A DNA stretch of 64,000 nt from Tidjanibacter massiliensis. Lineage in GTDB: Bacteria > Bacteroidota > Bacteroidia > Bacteroidales > Rikenellaceae. Under the pieces are notes generated by a model. It had not been told where the DNA came from. It searched no databases and saw only the letters and a list, made by a program, of their open reading frames with translations. The stretch spans positions 1,426,001 through 1,490,000 of the forward strand of contig NZ_LT629960.1 of assembly GCF_900104605.1 (NCBI RefSeq). Reading direction: 5' to 3'. The position numbers were made by a program, and so were the translations under genes. This document shows positions 17,568-27,122 of this stretch, one piece after another; within the stretch, counting starts at the first letter, position 1, and every line of letters begins with the position of its first letter.

Positions 17568-18122
17568 TCATTGGTTCTCAATCACTTTTTCCACATTCAC
17601 CCGCCAGGCTACGGGCGTGTTGGGCGGAAGCTGCTGCACCGTATGGTCGCCATAGGCATTACCGGAGGTCATTACCACCATGACGAGGTCGCCCGGCGCA
17701 CTCTCCGCCAACGACTCCTCCACGCCCTTCATCAGCTTTCCGTCACCCAGCACTATCCGCAGCGTATCGCGGTTCCACTCCACCCGGTCGGGCATCCGCT
17801 CCGGCCTGTTGGTATAGATGAGGTCTCCGGTACTCGTCTCGGAAAAAGAGGTCGAAAACTTATATACCTCATACATCAGATAGAGACTGTCGCCTCGCTC
17901 CGCGAGCGGAGTTCCCCGGCCATCCTCCGGATAGACGATGTCGCGGAACACCCCCGACATGATTTCGGTATAGGCACTACCGTTTTCATTCCTGCTCTCC
18001 ACCCACGAACGGATGGTATCCATCTGCTGCTCGAATATCTCGCCCTTCTTGTTGCACGCCGAAACCGCAAGCACGACCGCAACGGCCGCAACAGCGCACA
18101 TTCTCCAGCATTTACCCTTCAT
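17568..18122 (-). CDS. FKBP-type peptidyl-prolyl isomerase lipoprotein
   Basis: This 184-residue lipoprotein has a clear signal (MKGKCWRMCAVAAVAVVLAV) and lipobox VSAC. The C-terminal half shows the FKBP pattern: residues DSLYLMYEVYKFSTSF, then KLMKGVEESLAESAPGDLVMVVM and a final GNAYGDHTVQQLPPNTP, which is the proline-rich end of FKBP domains. It resembles the GldI-type lipoprotein FKBPs of Bacteroidota. The likely role is folding help in the periplasm or at the outer membrane. The start is the ATG at 18122; an in-frame open stretch upstream to 18215 crosses the promoter and is not coding. Confidence 0.82.
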   Translation of the reverse strand: MKGKCWRMCAVAAVAVVLAVSACNKKGEIFEQQMDTIRSWVESRNENGSAYTEIMSGVFRDIVYPEDGRGTPLAERGDSLYLMYEVYKFSTSFSETSTGDLIYTNRPERMPDRVEWNRDTLRIVLGDGKLMKGVEESLAESAPGDLVMVVMTSGNAYGDHTVQQLPPNTPVAWRVNVEKVIENQ

Positions 18123-18168
18123 AGGCCGAATTTTTTCCTTCGGACACGGCTCGCGTCCGTTTAATGTA

Positions 18169-18199
18169 CAAAGATAGGCAAAAAACCTATCCACGCAAA
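18169..18199 (-). promoter_or_regulatory. Promoter of FKBP lipoprotein operon
   Basis: On the minus strand this reads TTTG, 19 bases, TATCTTTG, a complete Bacteroidota promoter. Its leader to the ATG at 18122 would be about 40 bases. Confidence 0.82.
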
Positions 18200-18294
18200 A
18201 CCGCACGCACGGCAATCCCTCTCCCTAAACAACGGCATCGCCCTCCGTTTCATTGTCCGACCGCGGAAACGGAAGGGATAAAAATAGGGAAGCG

Positions 18295-18326
18295 TTCGAA
18301 GGGGATGGTAAAAAAAGCTATATTTG
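18295..18326 (+). promoter_or_regulatory. Promoter of UDP-glucuronate decarboxylase gene
   Basis: TTCG, 20 bases, TATATTTG: the -7 element is perfect and the -33 element has one mismatch. It diverges from the FKBP promoter and lies about 50 bases before the ATG at 18379. Confidence 0.7.
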
Positions 18327-18378
18327 CATCCACAAATACGGTATTCCGCATACCGTCGGCGACACTGAACGATTGACG

Positions 18379-19317
18379 ATGAAGAGAGTGCTTGTAACCG
18401 GAGGAGCCGGATTCATAGGTTCGCACCTGTGCGAACGGCTGGTAAGCGAAGGCCACGACGTCATCTGCCTCGACAACTATTTTACCGGCAGCAAGAGAAA
18501 CGTGATGCACCTGGCCGGATGCGGCAATTTCGAGATGGTGCGCCACGACGTCACCGCTCCCTATTACGCCGAGGTGGACGAAATCTACAATCTCGCCTGC
18601 CCCGCCTCCCCGATACATTACCAATATAACCCCATCAAGACCACCAAGACATCCGTCATGGGGGCCATCAACATGCTGGGGCTCGCCAAGCGCGTCAAGG
18701 CACGCATCTTGCAGGCCTCCACCTCCGAAGTTTACGGCGACCCGGACGTGCATCCGCAGCCGGAGAGCTATTGGGGAAGCGTGAACCCGGTGGGCATCCG
18801 CTCCTGCTACGACGAAGGCAAACGCTGCGCGGAGACGCTCTTCATGGATTACCGGCGTCAGAACGGCGTCCGCATCAAAATCGTGAGGATATTCAACACC
18901 TACGGCCCGCGCATGAATCCGGACGACGGACGCGTGGTCTCCAACTTCATCGTACAGGCACTGCGCGGAGAGGACATCACAATATACGGCGACGGCTCAC
19001 AGACGCGCAGTTTCCAATACGTCAGCGACCTGGTGGAAGGAATGGTGCGCATGATGGATACCCCGGACGAAGTGACCGGTCCGGTAAACATCGGCAATCC
19101 CGGCGAGTTCACCATCCTCGAACTCGCCTCCCTCATCCGGGAGCTTACGGGCTCCTCCTCGCGGATAGTCTTCCGTCCGTTGCCTTCGGACGACCCGCGA
19201 CAGCGCCGTCCCGACATCGGGCTTGCAGGCGAACTGCTCGGCGGATGGCGGCCGGAGATACAGCTCCGCGAAGGGCTCGCGCGAACCATCGCCTACTTCG
19301 AAAGCATTATCCGATAA
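18379..19317 (+). CDS. UDP-glucuronate decarboxylase (UDP-xylose synthase type)
   Basis: This 312-residue short-chain dehydrogenase/epimerase-fold enzyme carries the NAD-binding GGAGFIGSH at residues 8-16 and catalytic Tyr144-xxx-Lys148 within [11 protein letters not shown], a signature characteristic of UDP-glucuronate decarboxylases rather than 4-epimerases. It is expected to convert UDP-glucuronate to UDP-xylose (or a 4-keto intermediate) for surface polysaccharide. The ATG at 18379 gives the Rossmann glycine motif at the usual distance; the frame is open further upstream but crosses the promoter. The CpsB-like phosphatase gene follows 29 bases later, consistent with a capsule or exopolysaccharide context. 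Confidence 0.9.
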   Translation: MKRVLVTGGAGFIGSHLCERLVSEGHDVICLDNYFTGSKRNVMHLAGCGNFEMVRHDVTAPYYAEVDEIYNLACPASPIHYQYNPIKTTKTSVMGAINMLGLAKRVKARILQASTSEVYGDPDVHPQPESYWGSVNPVGIRSCYDEGKRCAETLFMDYRRQNGVRIKIVRIFNTYGPRMNPDDGRVVSNFIVQALRGEDITIYGDGSQTRSFQYVSDLVEGMVRMMDTPDEVTGPVNIGNPGEFTILELASLIRELTGSSSRIVFRPLPSDDPRQRRPDIGLAGELLGGWRPEIQLREGLARTIAYFESIIR

Positions 19318-19346
19318 ACCGATACTATACATCATTTAAAGCAGAA

Positions 19347-20066
19347 ATGTTCAGTTTCCATACAAAGAACATATATCTCGCCGACCTGCTCGACGACTTT
19401 TACGACATCCACTGCCATCTGCTTCCCGGCGTGGACGACGGGAGTCCCGACCGGGAACACAGCCTTCGACTGCTGGAGCGAATGCAGGGCATGGGGGTAA
19501 AAGGTCTCTACATGACGCCCCACATCATTCACGGAGCCTACGACAACCGCGGCGAAGAGGAGCTCCGACAGCGATTCGCCGACTTCGGGTACCAGGGGCC
19601 GCTGGATATCCGGCTGGGCGCGGAGTATTTCATCGACGACAAGTTCCCGGAACACCTCGAAGGCAATCCCCTGACCATGAACTGCCGCCACGTTCTCGTG
19701 GAGTTCTCCATCAACGGATACAGCCTCCGGGCTTTCGACATGCTGTTCGAAGCGACCCTTTCGGGTTATGAAATCATCCTCGCCCACCCCGAACGATATG
19801 CGTTCGTACAGGCCAACGGCAAGGATAAGGTCATCAACCTGATAAAACAGTACAAATTGCAGCTCAACCTGCTCTCGCTGGCAGGATACCACGGCAGCGG
19901 TGCGAAGAAATATGCCGAACAGATGCTCCGGCAGGGGTTATACACCTTCGTGGGAACCGACACGCACTCCAATGCCTATCTCGATGCCCTCCAGCGGGCC
20001 AGGATATCGAAGAAGGTGTTCGATGCGGTGAATGTTCTGAAAGAGAACAACCGGACGCTGTTCTAA
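19347..20066 (+). CDS. CpsB/YwqE-type tyrosine-protein phosphatase (PHP domain)
   Basis: This 239-residue PHP-fold metal-dependent phosphatase is of the CpsB/CapC/YwqE family, which dephosphorylates bacterial tyrosine kinases controlling capsule polymerisation. Metal ligands are visible as DIHCHLLPGVDDGS (D20, H22, H24), TPHIIHG, the late AHPERY and the final GTDTHS motif. Length is typical. No cognate tyrosine kinase (Wzc/CapB) is present in this window; the only carbohydrate neighbour is the upstream UDP-sugar decarboxylase. The start is the first ATG after the previous stop. Confidence 0.85.
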   Translation: MFSFHTKNIYLADLLDDFYDIHCHLLPGVDDGSPDREHSLRLLERMQGMGVKGLYMTPHIIHGAYDNRGEEELRQRFADFGYQGPLDIRLGAEYFIDDKFPEHLEGNPLTMNCRHVLVEFSINGYSLRAFDMLFEATLSGYEIILAHPERYAFVQANGKDKVINLIKQYKLQLNLLSLAGYHGSGAKKYAEQMLRQGLYTFVGTDTHSNAYLDALQRARISKKVFDAVNVLKENNRTLF

Positions 20067-20086
20067 CGGCAGCGTTACCGCGTATG

Positions 20087-20124
20087 CGAACCGCCCGCAG
20101 GAAGTTTCCTGCGGGCGGTTCGCG
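20087..20124. terminator. Bidirectional terminator hairpin
   Basis: A nearly perfect 17-bp inverted repeat (GCGAACCGCCCGCAGGA and its complement) lies between convergent genes, with no clear T run on either side. Confidence 0.65.
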
Positions 20125-20156
20125 TAGGGCCGGACGTTGCACGGCACTGTCACGGA

Positions 20157-20525
20157 CTATTTTCTGAATACGAAATAGACGGCCAGAACGATGCACACGA
20201 AAGCGGCGATATGGTTCCAGCGGAAAGTCTCGGTACGGAAAACCAGAATGGTGAAAACCGTAAACACGAGCAAGGAGATGACCTCCTGTATGATTTTGAG
20301 CTGGATGAGCGAGAAGGGTCCTCCGTTCTCGACGAACCCCAGCCGGTTGGCCGGCACCTGAAAACAGTATTCGAAAAAGGCGACTCCCCAACTGGCCAGA
20401 ATGACGAGGAAGAGCGGAAGGGGACTGCCGTTGTTCGAGCCATTGAACTTCAGGTGTCCGTACCACGCTATCGTCATGAAGGTATTGGAACATACGAGCA
20501 ACAGAACGGTATAAAGCGCTTTCAT
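20157..20525 (-). CDS. DMT-family small membrane protein (DUF486)
   Basis: This 122-residue protein has four predicted membrane helices and begins MKALYTVLLLVCSNTFMT, with the WYGHLKF block typical of DUF486 members of the drug/metabolite transporter superfamily. Substrate and role are unknown for the family. The ATG at 20525 gives the usual size; the frame is open upstream to 20615, but that extension is polar and crosses a -7 element. It stands alone between the convergent phosphatase gene and rpoD. Confidence 0.82.
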   Translation of the reverse strand: MKALYTVLLLVCSNTFMTIAWYGHLKFNGSNNGSPLPLFLVILASWGVAFFEYCFQVPANRLGFVENGGPFSLIQLKIIQEVISLLVFTVFTILVFRTETFRWNHIAAFVCIVLAVYFVFRK

Positions 20526-20549
20526 GGTCGGAATGTTTTTCAAACGGCG

Positions 20550-20557
20550 CAAAGATA
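20550..20557 (-). promoter_or_regulatory. -7 element for DUF486 gene
   Basis: Reads TATCTTTG on the minus strand, 25 bases before the ATG at 20525. No good -33 element was found. Confidence 0.5.
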
Positions 20558-20612
20558 CCCAATTGTCCCGTTTCCCGTACCTGTTCCCGGGAAGAAACAC
20601 CTGCGGCGGCGA

Positions 20613-20652
20613 CAAAAACAGGAGGGGAACCCCTCTGCGGATTCCCCTCCTG
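20613..20652 (-). terminator. rpoD terminator
   Basis: An 11-bp stem (CAGGAGGGGAA / TTCCCCTCCTG) with a 12-base loop is followed on the minus strand by TTTTT, 31 bases past the rpoD stop. Confidence 0.85.
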
Positions 20653-20682
20653 CGGGCGGCAACCGCCCCGGCGCCCCGGGCA

Positions 20683-21543
20683 CTATCCGAGGTACGATTT
20701 CAGGAATTTGTTGCGCGAGCTGTGACGGAGACGGCGGATGGCCTTCTCCTTTATCTGACGCACACGTTCGCGCGTCAGCCCGAACTTCTCGCCAATCTCT
20801 TCGAGCGTCATCTCCGGACAGCCGATACCGAAAAAGTAACGGATGATGTCGCGCTCACGGTCGGTCAGCGTGGCGAGCGCACGCTCCACCTCGGTGGAGA
20901 GCGACTCGTTTATCAACCCGCGGTCGGCATTCGGGGAATCGTTATTGACCAGCACGTCGAGCAGGTTGTTGTCCTCTCCGTCCGAGAAGGGGGCATCCAC
21001 CGAGACGTGACGACCCGACACACGGAGCGTATCGGAGACCTTCTCCTTCGGCAGGTCGAGCACGTTGGCAAGCTCCTCCGGCGAAGGGGTACGCTCGTTC
21101 TCCTGCTCGAAACGGGCGAACGCCTTGTTTATCTTATTGAGGGACCCCACCTGGTTGAGCGGCAGACGCACGATGCGCGACTGCTCGGCGAGGGCCTGCA
21201 GGATAGACTGGCGTATCCACCACACGGCATAGGAGATGAACTTGAAACCGCGCGTTTCATCGAACTTCTCCGCAGCCTTGATGAGCCCCAGGTTGCCTTC
21301 ATTGATAAGGTCGGGAAGGCTGAGCCCCTGGTTCTGGTACTGTTTGGCCACCGAAACCACGAAACGCAGGTTGGCCTTGGTCAGCTTTTCAAGCGCCTCC
21401 TGGTCGCCCTTCTTGATGCGCTGCGCAAGCTCCACTTCCTCCTCAACGGTGATAAGGTCTTCCTTGCCTATCTCCTGAAGGTATTTGTCCAGCGATGCAC
21501 TTTCGCGGTTCGTGATGGATTTTGTAATCTTTAACTGCCTCAT
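20683..21543 (-). CDS. rpoD: Primary RNA polymerase sigma factor RpoD/SigA
   Basis: This 286-residue sigma-70 group 1 protein is of the short Bacteroidota form, which lacks region 1.1. Region 1.2 starts at [13 protein letters not shown]; region 2 carries [16 protein letters not shown] and the promoter-melting [11 protein letters not shown]; region 3 follows; region 4 has [20 protein letters not shown]. It recognises the TTTG/TAnnTTTG promoters seen throughout this window. The ATG at 21543 ([11 protein letters not shown]) matches family members; the frame remains open to 21696 without further similarity. It is followed by a strong terminator and appears monocistronic. Confidence 0.97.
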   Translation of the reverse strand: MRQLKITKSITNRESASLDKYLQEIGKEDLITVEEEVELAQRIKKGDQEALEKLTKANLRFVVSVAKQYQNQGLSLPDLINEGNLGLIKAAEKFDETRGFKFISYAVWWIRQSILQALAEQSRIVRLPLNQVGSLNKINKAFARFEQENERTPSPEELANVLDLPKEKVSDTLRVSGRHVSVDAPFSDGEDNNLLDVLVNNDSPNADRGLINESLSTEVERALATLTDRERDIIRYFFGIGCPEMTLEEIGEKFGLTRERVRQIKEKAIRRLRHSSRNKFLKSYLG

Positions 21544-21685
21544 GTTGTTGGTTGCAATATAAAATAGTACGTTGTCTCTTCTCTCTTTCCCGCCGGCAGG
21601 CGTTTTAAAAACGGACCCGGCCCCGCAATGCGACTCCTGCGTGGGCCGGGACCATCTTTCTCTTATCGTCCCTCTCGGCAGCTCC

Positions 21686-23164
21686 CTACTGCACAAGGGA
21701 GTAACTGATGGCGCGCCCGTTGGGATATACGCCTTCGATATATGTCACGGGACCCGTCACCCGGTCAAGGTCGGCCACCGAACGGATGGGGCGGTCGTTG
21801 ATATGGGTTATCACGAATCCCTCCTTCACCCGGGCCCTGGCCAGCACGCCGCCCGGACGCACCTCCGTCACCCGTATGCCGTTCTCTATCCTCAGCTCTC
21901 TGCGGGTTCTGTCGTTAATCTCCGCGAAACGTCCGCCGAGCGACTCGGCCACATCCACATAGTCGCGGGAGAGCAGTTCGGCCTTACCAGCCTTATTACG
22001 CAGCACAACCTCGAATTGTTTCGTTTTCCCGTCCCTTTTTACGGAAATAGTCACCTTGTCGTTCGGGCGATAACGCGACATGATTTCCGCCAGGTTGGTA
22101 TTGTTGCCGAGCCGGATGCCATCTATTGCGGTGATTACGTCGCCCTTGCGGATGCCGGCCGCCTTGGCCGCACCGTCCTCCGAAACATCGGCCACATAGA
22201 CACCGCCCGTTTCGCGGATGCCGTACTCCTCGCCGAACGTCTCGACGAACTCTTCGTCAATCTCCCGGTAGCTGACGCCGAGCAGCGCACGCTGCACCAC
22301 GCCGTACTCCTTGAGGTCCACCACCACCTTCTTCACTATCGCGCTCGGAATGGCGAACGAATAGCCCATATAGGTTCCCGTCTGACTTTTAATCAGCGTA
22401 TTGATACCCACAAGCTCACCGCGCGTATTGACCAGTGCGCCGCCGCTGTTGCCGGGGTTTACCGCTGCATCGGTCTGGATGAACGACTCCACGCGGTACT
22501 GGTTGGGAATCGCTCCGAGGTTACGCGATTTGGCGCTCACGATACCCGCCGTAATGGTCGACTGCAGGTCGAAAGGGCTGCCGATAGCCAGCACCCATTC
22601 ACCAAGCCGCAGCGCATCCGAATCTCCGAATGCCAGCGTCGGCAGGTTCTCACCCTCTATCTTGATAAGCGCCACCTCGGTGGTCGGGTCGGTACCGACG
22701 ACCTTGGCCTGGAAGGTACGCCCGTCGTAAAGTTTCACCTTCAGTTCGGTGGCGTTATCCACGACATGATGGTTGGTAACGATATAACCGTCCTGAGAGA
22801 TGATGACGCCCGAACCGCCCGCCTTGAATTCGCGAGGCACATACTCCCCGCCGCGGGAGTAACCCTGCGGTATTCCGAAAAATTCGAGGAAGGGGTCTAC
22901 ATTGCGCATCTGCACCTGCTGCGTCACCTCGATGTTGACCACTGCATTTACCGCATTCTCGGCGGCATAGGTCAGGTCGGGATAGTCGGCCGCCTGGTAG
23001 GCGGTAAAGTGAGCCGCCGGCGACTTCTCTATCTCCACAACCTTCTCCACCACCCGCTCCTGCGGCTGCACGCTCCGGCTGTTCTTCGTGATAAGGTAGG
23101 TCGCACCGCTGCCAACCGCCAGGGCTGCGGCGATGAGACCCGCAAACATCCATTTTCTGTTCAT
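21686..23164 (-). CDS. HtrA/Deg-type periplasmic serine protease
   Basis: This 492-residue Do-family protease has an N-terminal signal anchor (about 7-26), a trypsin-like domain and two PDZ domains (about 280-375 and 395-485). It degrades or refolds damaged envelope proteins. The catalytic His is H133 in TNHHVVD and the nucleophile is S240 in NPGNSGG. The residue that should be the triad Asp, aligned with D135 of E. coli DegP in SDIALIQ, is Glu here (E163 in TTEVALIK). PDZ 1 carries the GVSYREI region and PDZ 2 the [10 protein letters not shown] region. The gene is transcribed alone, 142 bases upstream of rpoD. Confidence 0.93.
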   Translation of the reverse strand: MNRKWMFAGLIAAALAVGSGATYLITKNSRSVQPQERVVEKVVEIEKSPAAHFTAYQAADYPDLTYAAENAVNAVVNIEVTQQVQMRNVDPFLEFFGIPQGYSRGGEYVPREFKAGGSGVIISQDGYIVTNHHVVDNATELKVKLYDGRTFQAKVVGTDPTTEVALIKIEGENLPTLAFGDSDALRLGEWVLAIGSPFDLQSTITAGIVSAKSRNLGAIPNQYRVESFIQTDAAVNPGNSGGALVNTRGELVGINTLIKSQTGTYMGYSFAIPSAIVKKVVVDLKEYGVVQRALLGVSYREIDEEFVETFGEEYGIRETGGVYVADVSEDGAAKAAGIRKGDVITAIDGIRLGNNTNLAEIMSRYRPNDKVTISVKRDGKTKQFEVVLRNKAGKAELLSRDYVDVAESLGGRFAEINDRTRRELRIENGIRVTEVRPGGVLARARVKEGFVITHINDRPIRSVADLDRVTGPVTYIEGVYPNGRAISYSLVQ

Positions 23165-23485
23165 AACGATATATAAAATAAGTATAAGTTGAACTCCTGT
23201 TTCCCGGCCGCCGCACGGACAGCCTGCTGCGGGAAAGCGCGTCGAATCATACCATAGGCGAATATCGTTCTGTTTCTTAATTTCTTAAATCATTCGTGAC
23301 TAATTTAGAACGCACCTTTCTCCCTCCTTATTGTGCATGCCGCCTTTTTTGCAACCCCTGTACCGGGAGACGACGGGGAATACTGCGGAACGGGGATTTT
23401 TCGTTACCTTTGCCGGGCAGGCATGCCGGCCGGAGAGCTCCCCGGCCGGAGGTATCCGACCCGCAAATTCCGGAGGACACGACAC
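23165..23485. other. Divergent intergenic region htrA / rarA
   Basis: These 321 bases hold the divergent promoters of htrA and rarA. A -7 element TACCTTTG lies at 23405-23412 on the plus strand, 74 bases before the rarA ATG, without a good -33. An in-frame ATG at 23423 could add 21 residues to RarA. Nothing else is recognisable. Confidence 0.5.
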
Positions 23486-24766
23486 ATGGCACAGCAAAGC
23501 AACATTCCCCTGGCCGAACGGCTCAGGCCGCGGACGCTCGACGACTACATCGGGCAGGAGCATCTCGTGGGGCCCGGAGGCGTTTTTCGCAAATTCATCG
23601 AAACGGGCAACGTCCCCTCCTTCATCCTCTGGGGGCCGCCCGGCGTGGGCAAGACGACCCTGGCCCGGCTCGTCGCCGGAGCTCTCGACAGGAAGATGTT
23701 CACGCTGTCGGCGATAAACTCGGGCGTCAAGGACGTGCGTGAGGTCATCGAACAGGCACGCAAACAGAAATTCTTCAACACGCCCGCACCGTTCCTCTTC
23801 ATCGACGAAATCCACCGTTTCAACAAGGCGCAGCAGGATTCGTTGCTGGGGGCCGTCGAACAGGGCGACATCACCCTCGTCGGCGCGACGACCGAGAATC
23901 CCTCCTTCGAGGTCATCTCGCCGCTGCTGTCACGCTGTCAGGTCTATGTACTGAAGGCGATGGACGACGCACAGCTGCAGGAACTGCTCGACCGCGCCCT
24001 CTCCACGGATGCGATACTCCGTGAACGGCACATCGAGGTACGCGAAACGGGCGCGCTCTTCGGTTTCGCGGGAGGCGACGCCCGCAAGCTGCTCAACATT
24101 CTCGACATTGTCGCGGGAGCCTCGGACGGCGACCTGGTGATAGACGACCGCACCGTAACCGACGCCCTGCAACAGAACATCGCCACCTACGACAAGAACG
24201 GAGAGATGCACTACGACATCATCTCCGCTTTCATCAAAAGCGTACGCGGCAGCGACCCGAACGCCGCCGTCTACTACCTCGCCCGCATGCTCAATGCCGG
24301 GGAAGACCCCAAATTCATTGCCCGCAGGCTCGTCATCCTCGCCGCCGAAGACATCGGACTGGCCAACCCGAACGGGCTGCTGCTCGCCAACGCCTGTTTC
24401 GACACCGTCCACAAAATCGGCATGCCCGAGGCCCGCATTCCCCTGGCCGAGGCCACCATCTACCTCGCCACGAGTCCCAAGAGCAACTCGGCCTACATGG
24501 CCATCGACCGGGCCATGGGGCTGGCGGCGAAGGATACCAACAACCGACCCGTCCCCCTGCACATCCGCAACGCTCCGACCAAACTGATGAAGGAGCTGGA
24601 CTATGGAAAGAACTACAAGTACGCCCACGATTTCGAAGGCAACTTCGCCGAACAGGAGTTCATGCCTGCCGGTCTGGAGGGGCGGCGCTTCTACGAACCG
24701 GGCAACAATCCGAAGGAGGCCGAGATAGCACGCCGCATCGCCTCGCTCTGGAAAGGCAAATACTGA
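23486..24766 (+). CDS. rarA: Replication-associated recombination ATPase RarA (MgsA)
   Basis: This 426-residue AAA+ clamp-loader-related ATPase acts at stalled replication forks. Walker A GPPGVGKTT is at residues 50-58 and Walker B LFIDEIHRFN follows; sensor 1 (GATTENPSFEV) and the C-terminal tetramerisation domain (LARMLNAGEDPKFIARRL, then the GLAAKDTNNRPVPLHIRNAPTK region) are all present. I chose the ATG at 23486 (MAQQSNIPLAERLRP), where family similarity begins. It is the sole gene of its unit. Confidence 0.95.
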   Translation: MAQQSNIPLAERLRPRTLDDYIGQEHLVGPGGVFRKFIETGNVPSFILWGPPGVGKTTLARLVAGALDRKMFTLSAINSGVKDVREVIEQARKQKFFNTPAPFLFIDEIHRFNKAQQDSLLGAVEQGDITLVGATTENPSFEVISPLLSRCQVYVLKAMDDAQLQELLDRALSTDAILRERHIEVRETGALFGFAGGDARKLLNILDIVAGASDGDLVIDDRTVTDALQQNIATYDKNGEMHYDIISAFIKSVRGSDPNAAVYYLARMLNAGEDPKFIARRLVILAAEDIGLANPNGLLLANACFDTVHKIGMPEARIPLAEATIYLATSPKSNSAYMAIDRAMGLAAKDTNNRPVPLHIRNAPTKLMKELDYGKNYKYAHDFEGNFAEQEFMPAGLEGRRFYEPGNNPKEAEIARRIASLWKGKY

Positions 24767-24891
24767 CGGGTCTCCGCGCCCGAAAGGAAACTCTCCGCAA
24801 GACGCCGCATCCCGCCGCACCGGAACAGGCGAACGCATCGGCGCAGTGCCCTTCCGGGTACCGGAACAGCGAATTCGGCACGGAGGCGAAA

Positions 24892-24923
24892 GTTGCCGGA
24901 AGCGGCAAAAAGCGTTATATTTG
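24892..24923 (+). promoter_or_regulatory. Promoter of the DUF4199-GT2-DUF4293 group
   Basis: GTTG, 20 bases, TATATTTG, 32 bases before the ATG at 24955. The -7 is perfect and the -33 has one mismatch. Confidence 0.7.
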
Positions 24924-24954
24924 TGAACGCAACGCAGACAAACAAGATTCCGAC

Positions 24955-25512
24955 ATGGAGATAACGAAAAAGATATTCTGGACGGAGGCCATGAAAGGCG
25001 GCACCGTCATGGGACTCGTGGCGGCTGCCCTGCAGCTTACACGGGTATCGCTCGCGCTGGGAGGCTGGATGAGCATCCTGTCGCTCGTCCTGTTCATCCT
25101 GCTCACCTACGGTTTCACGCGCCGGATAGCCGGCATGGCCGATGCACGGGAAGGGTTCCCCTACGGCCGGTGCATGGGATTCGTCCTTGCCATGATGCTC
25201 TTCACGGGCGTCATCTTCGGATTCGCCTCGGCACTCATCAACAACTTCCTCATTAAGGAAGCGGTCACGGAGGCAATCGACCTGCAGATGGCCACCATGC
25301 AGGACCTCCTGCCACAGGCTCAGTTCGACATGGTTTACGACGCGCTCTATTCGGCCATGTTCAACCCGCTCGTGCTCGTCATCTGCTACGTAATAGGTTA
25401 TTTCATACAGGGAGGCATCATCGGCCTCTTTACGAGCGCCATGGCACAGCGCCAGCCCGACCCGCTCGCCGGGAACGATGACCGCGACGACAACGGAACC
25501 GGCCATGAGTGA
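24955..25512 (+). CDS. DUF4199 membrane protein
   Basis: This 185-residue inner-membrane protein has about four hydrophobic segments and an intervening amphipathic stretch (FLIKEAVTEAIDLQMATMQDLL). It matches the DUF4199 pattern common in Bacteroidota, where it is frequently encoded just before a polyprenol-phosphate sugar transferase, as here. The two genes overlap by eight bases, indicating translational coupling, so DUF4199 may be an accessory to the glycosyltransferase. The molecular function is not known. Confidence 0.78.
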   Translation: MEITKKIFWTEAMKGGTVMGLVAAALQLTRVSLALGGWMSILSLVLFILLTYGFTRRIAGMADAREGFPYGRCMGFVLAMMLFTGVIFGFASALINNFLIKEAVTEAIDLQMATMQDLLPQAQFDMVYDALYSAMFNPLVLVICYVIGYFIQGGIIGLFTSAMAQRQPDPLAGNDDRDDNGTGHE

Positions 25513-26464
25513 GACACCCGACATATCGGTGGTCATCCCCCTGCTGAACGAAAGCGAATCGCTTCCGGAGCTCGCCGCATGGATAGACCGGGTAATGACC
25601 GCAAACCGTTTCCGGTACGAAGCCATCTTCATCGACGACGGCAGCAGCGACAGCTCGTGGAACGTGATACGCAGCCTCTCGGCGACCAATCCCTCGGTAC
25701 GCGGCATCCGCTTCCGGCGCAACTACGGCAAGAGCGCCGCACTCTACTGCGGATTCGAGGCGGCCCGGGGCGAAGTCGTCATCACAATGGACGCCGACCT
25801 GCAGGACTCCCCCGACGAGATACCGGAGCTTTACCGCATGATAACAGAGGAGGGCTACGACCTCGTCTCGGGATGGAAGCGCCGGCGCCACGACCCGATA
25901 GGGAAACGGTGGCCGAGCAAACTCTTCAACGCTACGGCACGGGCGACCTCCGGCATCCGGCTCCACGACTTCAACTGCGGCCTCAAGGCGTACCGGAAGA
26001 AAGTCGTCAAGAGCATCGAGGTGTACGGAGAGATGCACCGCTACATCCCTATCCTGGCCAAGAACGCAGGGTTCACCCGCATCGGGGAGAAGGAAGTACA
26101 CCACCGTGCACGCAAGTACGGCCACAGCAAATTCGGCTGGGAACGCGCCGTCAAAGGCTACCTCGACCTCGTCACGGTCATGTTCCTGTCGCGCTTCGGG
26201 CGCAGTCCGATGTACTTTTTCGGCGGACTGGGCACGCTGATGTTCCTCTTCGGGGGCGTGGCCGTCATCGTGATAATCGCCCAGAAGCTCTATCGCCAGT
26301 CGCACGACATGGTATTCCGCGCCGTCACCGACCAGCCGCTGTTCCACCTCTGCCTGCTGGCCGTCGTTCTGGGCGTCATGCTCTTCCTGGCGGGTTTCCT
26401 CGGAGAGCTGATAAACCGGAACTCGGCAGACCGCAACCACTATCTCATAGACGAAGAACTTTAA
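25505..26464 (+). CDS. GT2 glycosyltransferase, polyprenol-phosphate sugar type
   Basis: This 319-residue family 2 glycosyltransferase of the DPM1/GtrB type transfers a sugar from a nucleotide donor to undecaprenyl phosphate. The N-terminal GT-A domain has VVIPLLNESESL, the metal-binding MDADLQDSPDEI and FNCGLKAYRKKV; two C-terminal transmembrane helices (about 225-255 and 280-300) anchor it to the membrane. The ATG at 25505 overlaps the end of the DUF4199 gene. The sugar cannot be deduced. Confidence 0.88.
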   Translation: MSETPDISVVIPLLNESESLPELAAWIDRVMTANRFRYEAIFIDDGSSDSSWNVIRSLSATNPSVRGIRFRRNYGKSAALYCGFEAARGEVVITMDADLQDSPDEIPELYRMITEEGYDLVSGWKRRRHDPIGKRWPSKLFNATARATSGIRLHDFNCGLKAYRKKVVKSIEVYGEMHRYIPILAKNAGFTRIGEKEVHHRARKYGHSKFGWERAVKGYLDLVTVMFLSRFGRSPMYFFGGLGTLMFLFGGVAVIVIIAQKLYRQSHDMVFRAVTDQPLFHLCLLAVVLGVMLFLAGFLGELINRNSADRNHYLIDEEL

Positions 26465-26586
26465 CGCCCCCGCGCCCCGTCCGCAGCAGGCGTCAGGCGC
26501 CCCTTGCCAGAAGACCGGCATCCGCCTCGCCAAGCAGCGAAAACGGCCCAATGACAAACAGAAAAAGACAACAAATACCAAAAGAG

Positions 26587-27054
26587 ATGATACAAAGGAT
26601 ACAATCGCTTTACCTGCTGCTCGTCGCCGTACTGACGGGCCTCATGCTGCTGATGCCGCTGGGAACCTTCCTCGGCGGAACGGAAGAGATGTACCTCACG
26701 GCCTTCGGATTCTCCGACGCCGCCGACGGAACGCCCGTGCTGACCGCCTACGGCCTCGCCGCCACGGTCATCGCCGCCGCGCTGCTACCGTTCGTAACCA
26801 TCTTCCTCTATAAGAAACGCCTGCTGCAATTCCGGCTCTGCGTAGTGGAGACGGTACTCCTCGCCGGAGTGATGCTGTTCGAGATATACTACATCTGGGG
26901 AGGTGCGCGGAGCCTCTCGACGCTCGCCGTTTCAGCCTGGAAACTCTCCGCCGCCGCCTTCTTCCCGCCCGTTTCGCTCATCTTCACCTACCTTGCGCTG
27001 CGGGGCATCCGGAAAGATATCCTTCTGGTGAAGTCGCTCGACAGGATACGGTAA
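26587..27054 (+). CDS. DUF4293 membrane protein
   Basis: This 155-residue protein has four transmembrane helices and begins MIQRIQSLYLLLVAV, the conserved opening of the DUF4293 family found across Bacteroidota. An in-frame ATG at 26551 would add 12 polar residues. Family function is unknown. It lies 122 bases after the glycosyltransferase gene and ends just before a strong terminator, so it probably closes that transcription unit. Confidence 0.78.
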   Translation: MIQRIQSLYLLLVAVLTGLMLLMPLGTFLGGTEEMYLTAFGFSDAADGTPVLTAYGLAATVIAAALLPFVTIFLYKKRLLQFRLCVVETVLLAGVMLFEIYYIWGGARSLSTLAVSAWKLSAAAFFPPVSLIFTYLALRGIRKDILLVKSLDRIR

Positions 27055-27069
27055 CACCCGTCAGGAGAC

Positions 27070-27108
27070 AAAAAAGGCGGCACCGCAGATTCGCAGCGCC
27101 GCCTTTTC
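27070..27108. terminator. Bidirectional terminator between DUF4293 and rubredoxin genes
   Basis: A 10-bp stem (AAAAGGCGGC / GCCGCCTTTT) gives a T run on both strands, between convergent genes. Confidence 0.87.
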
Positions 27109-27122
27109 CATTTCCGGCCGGC

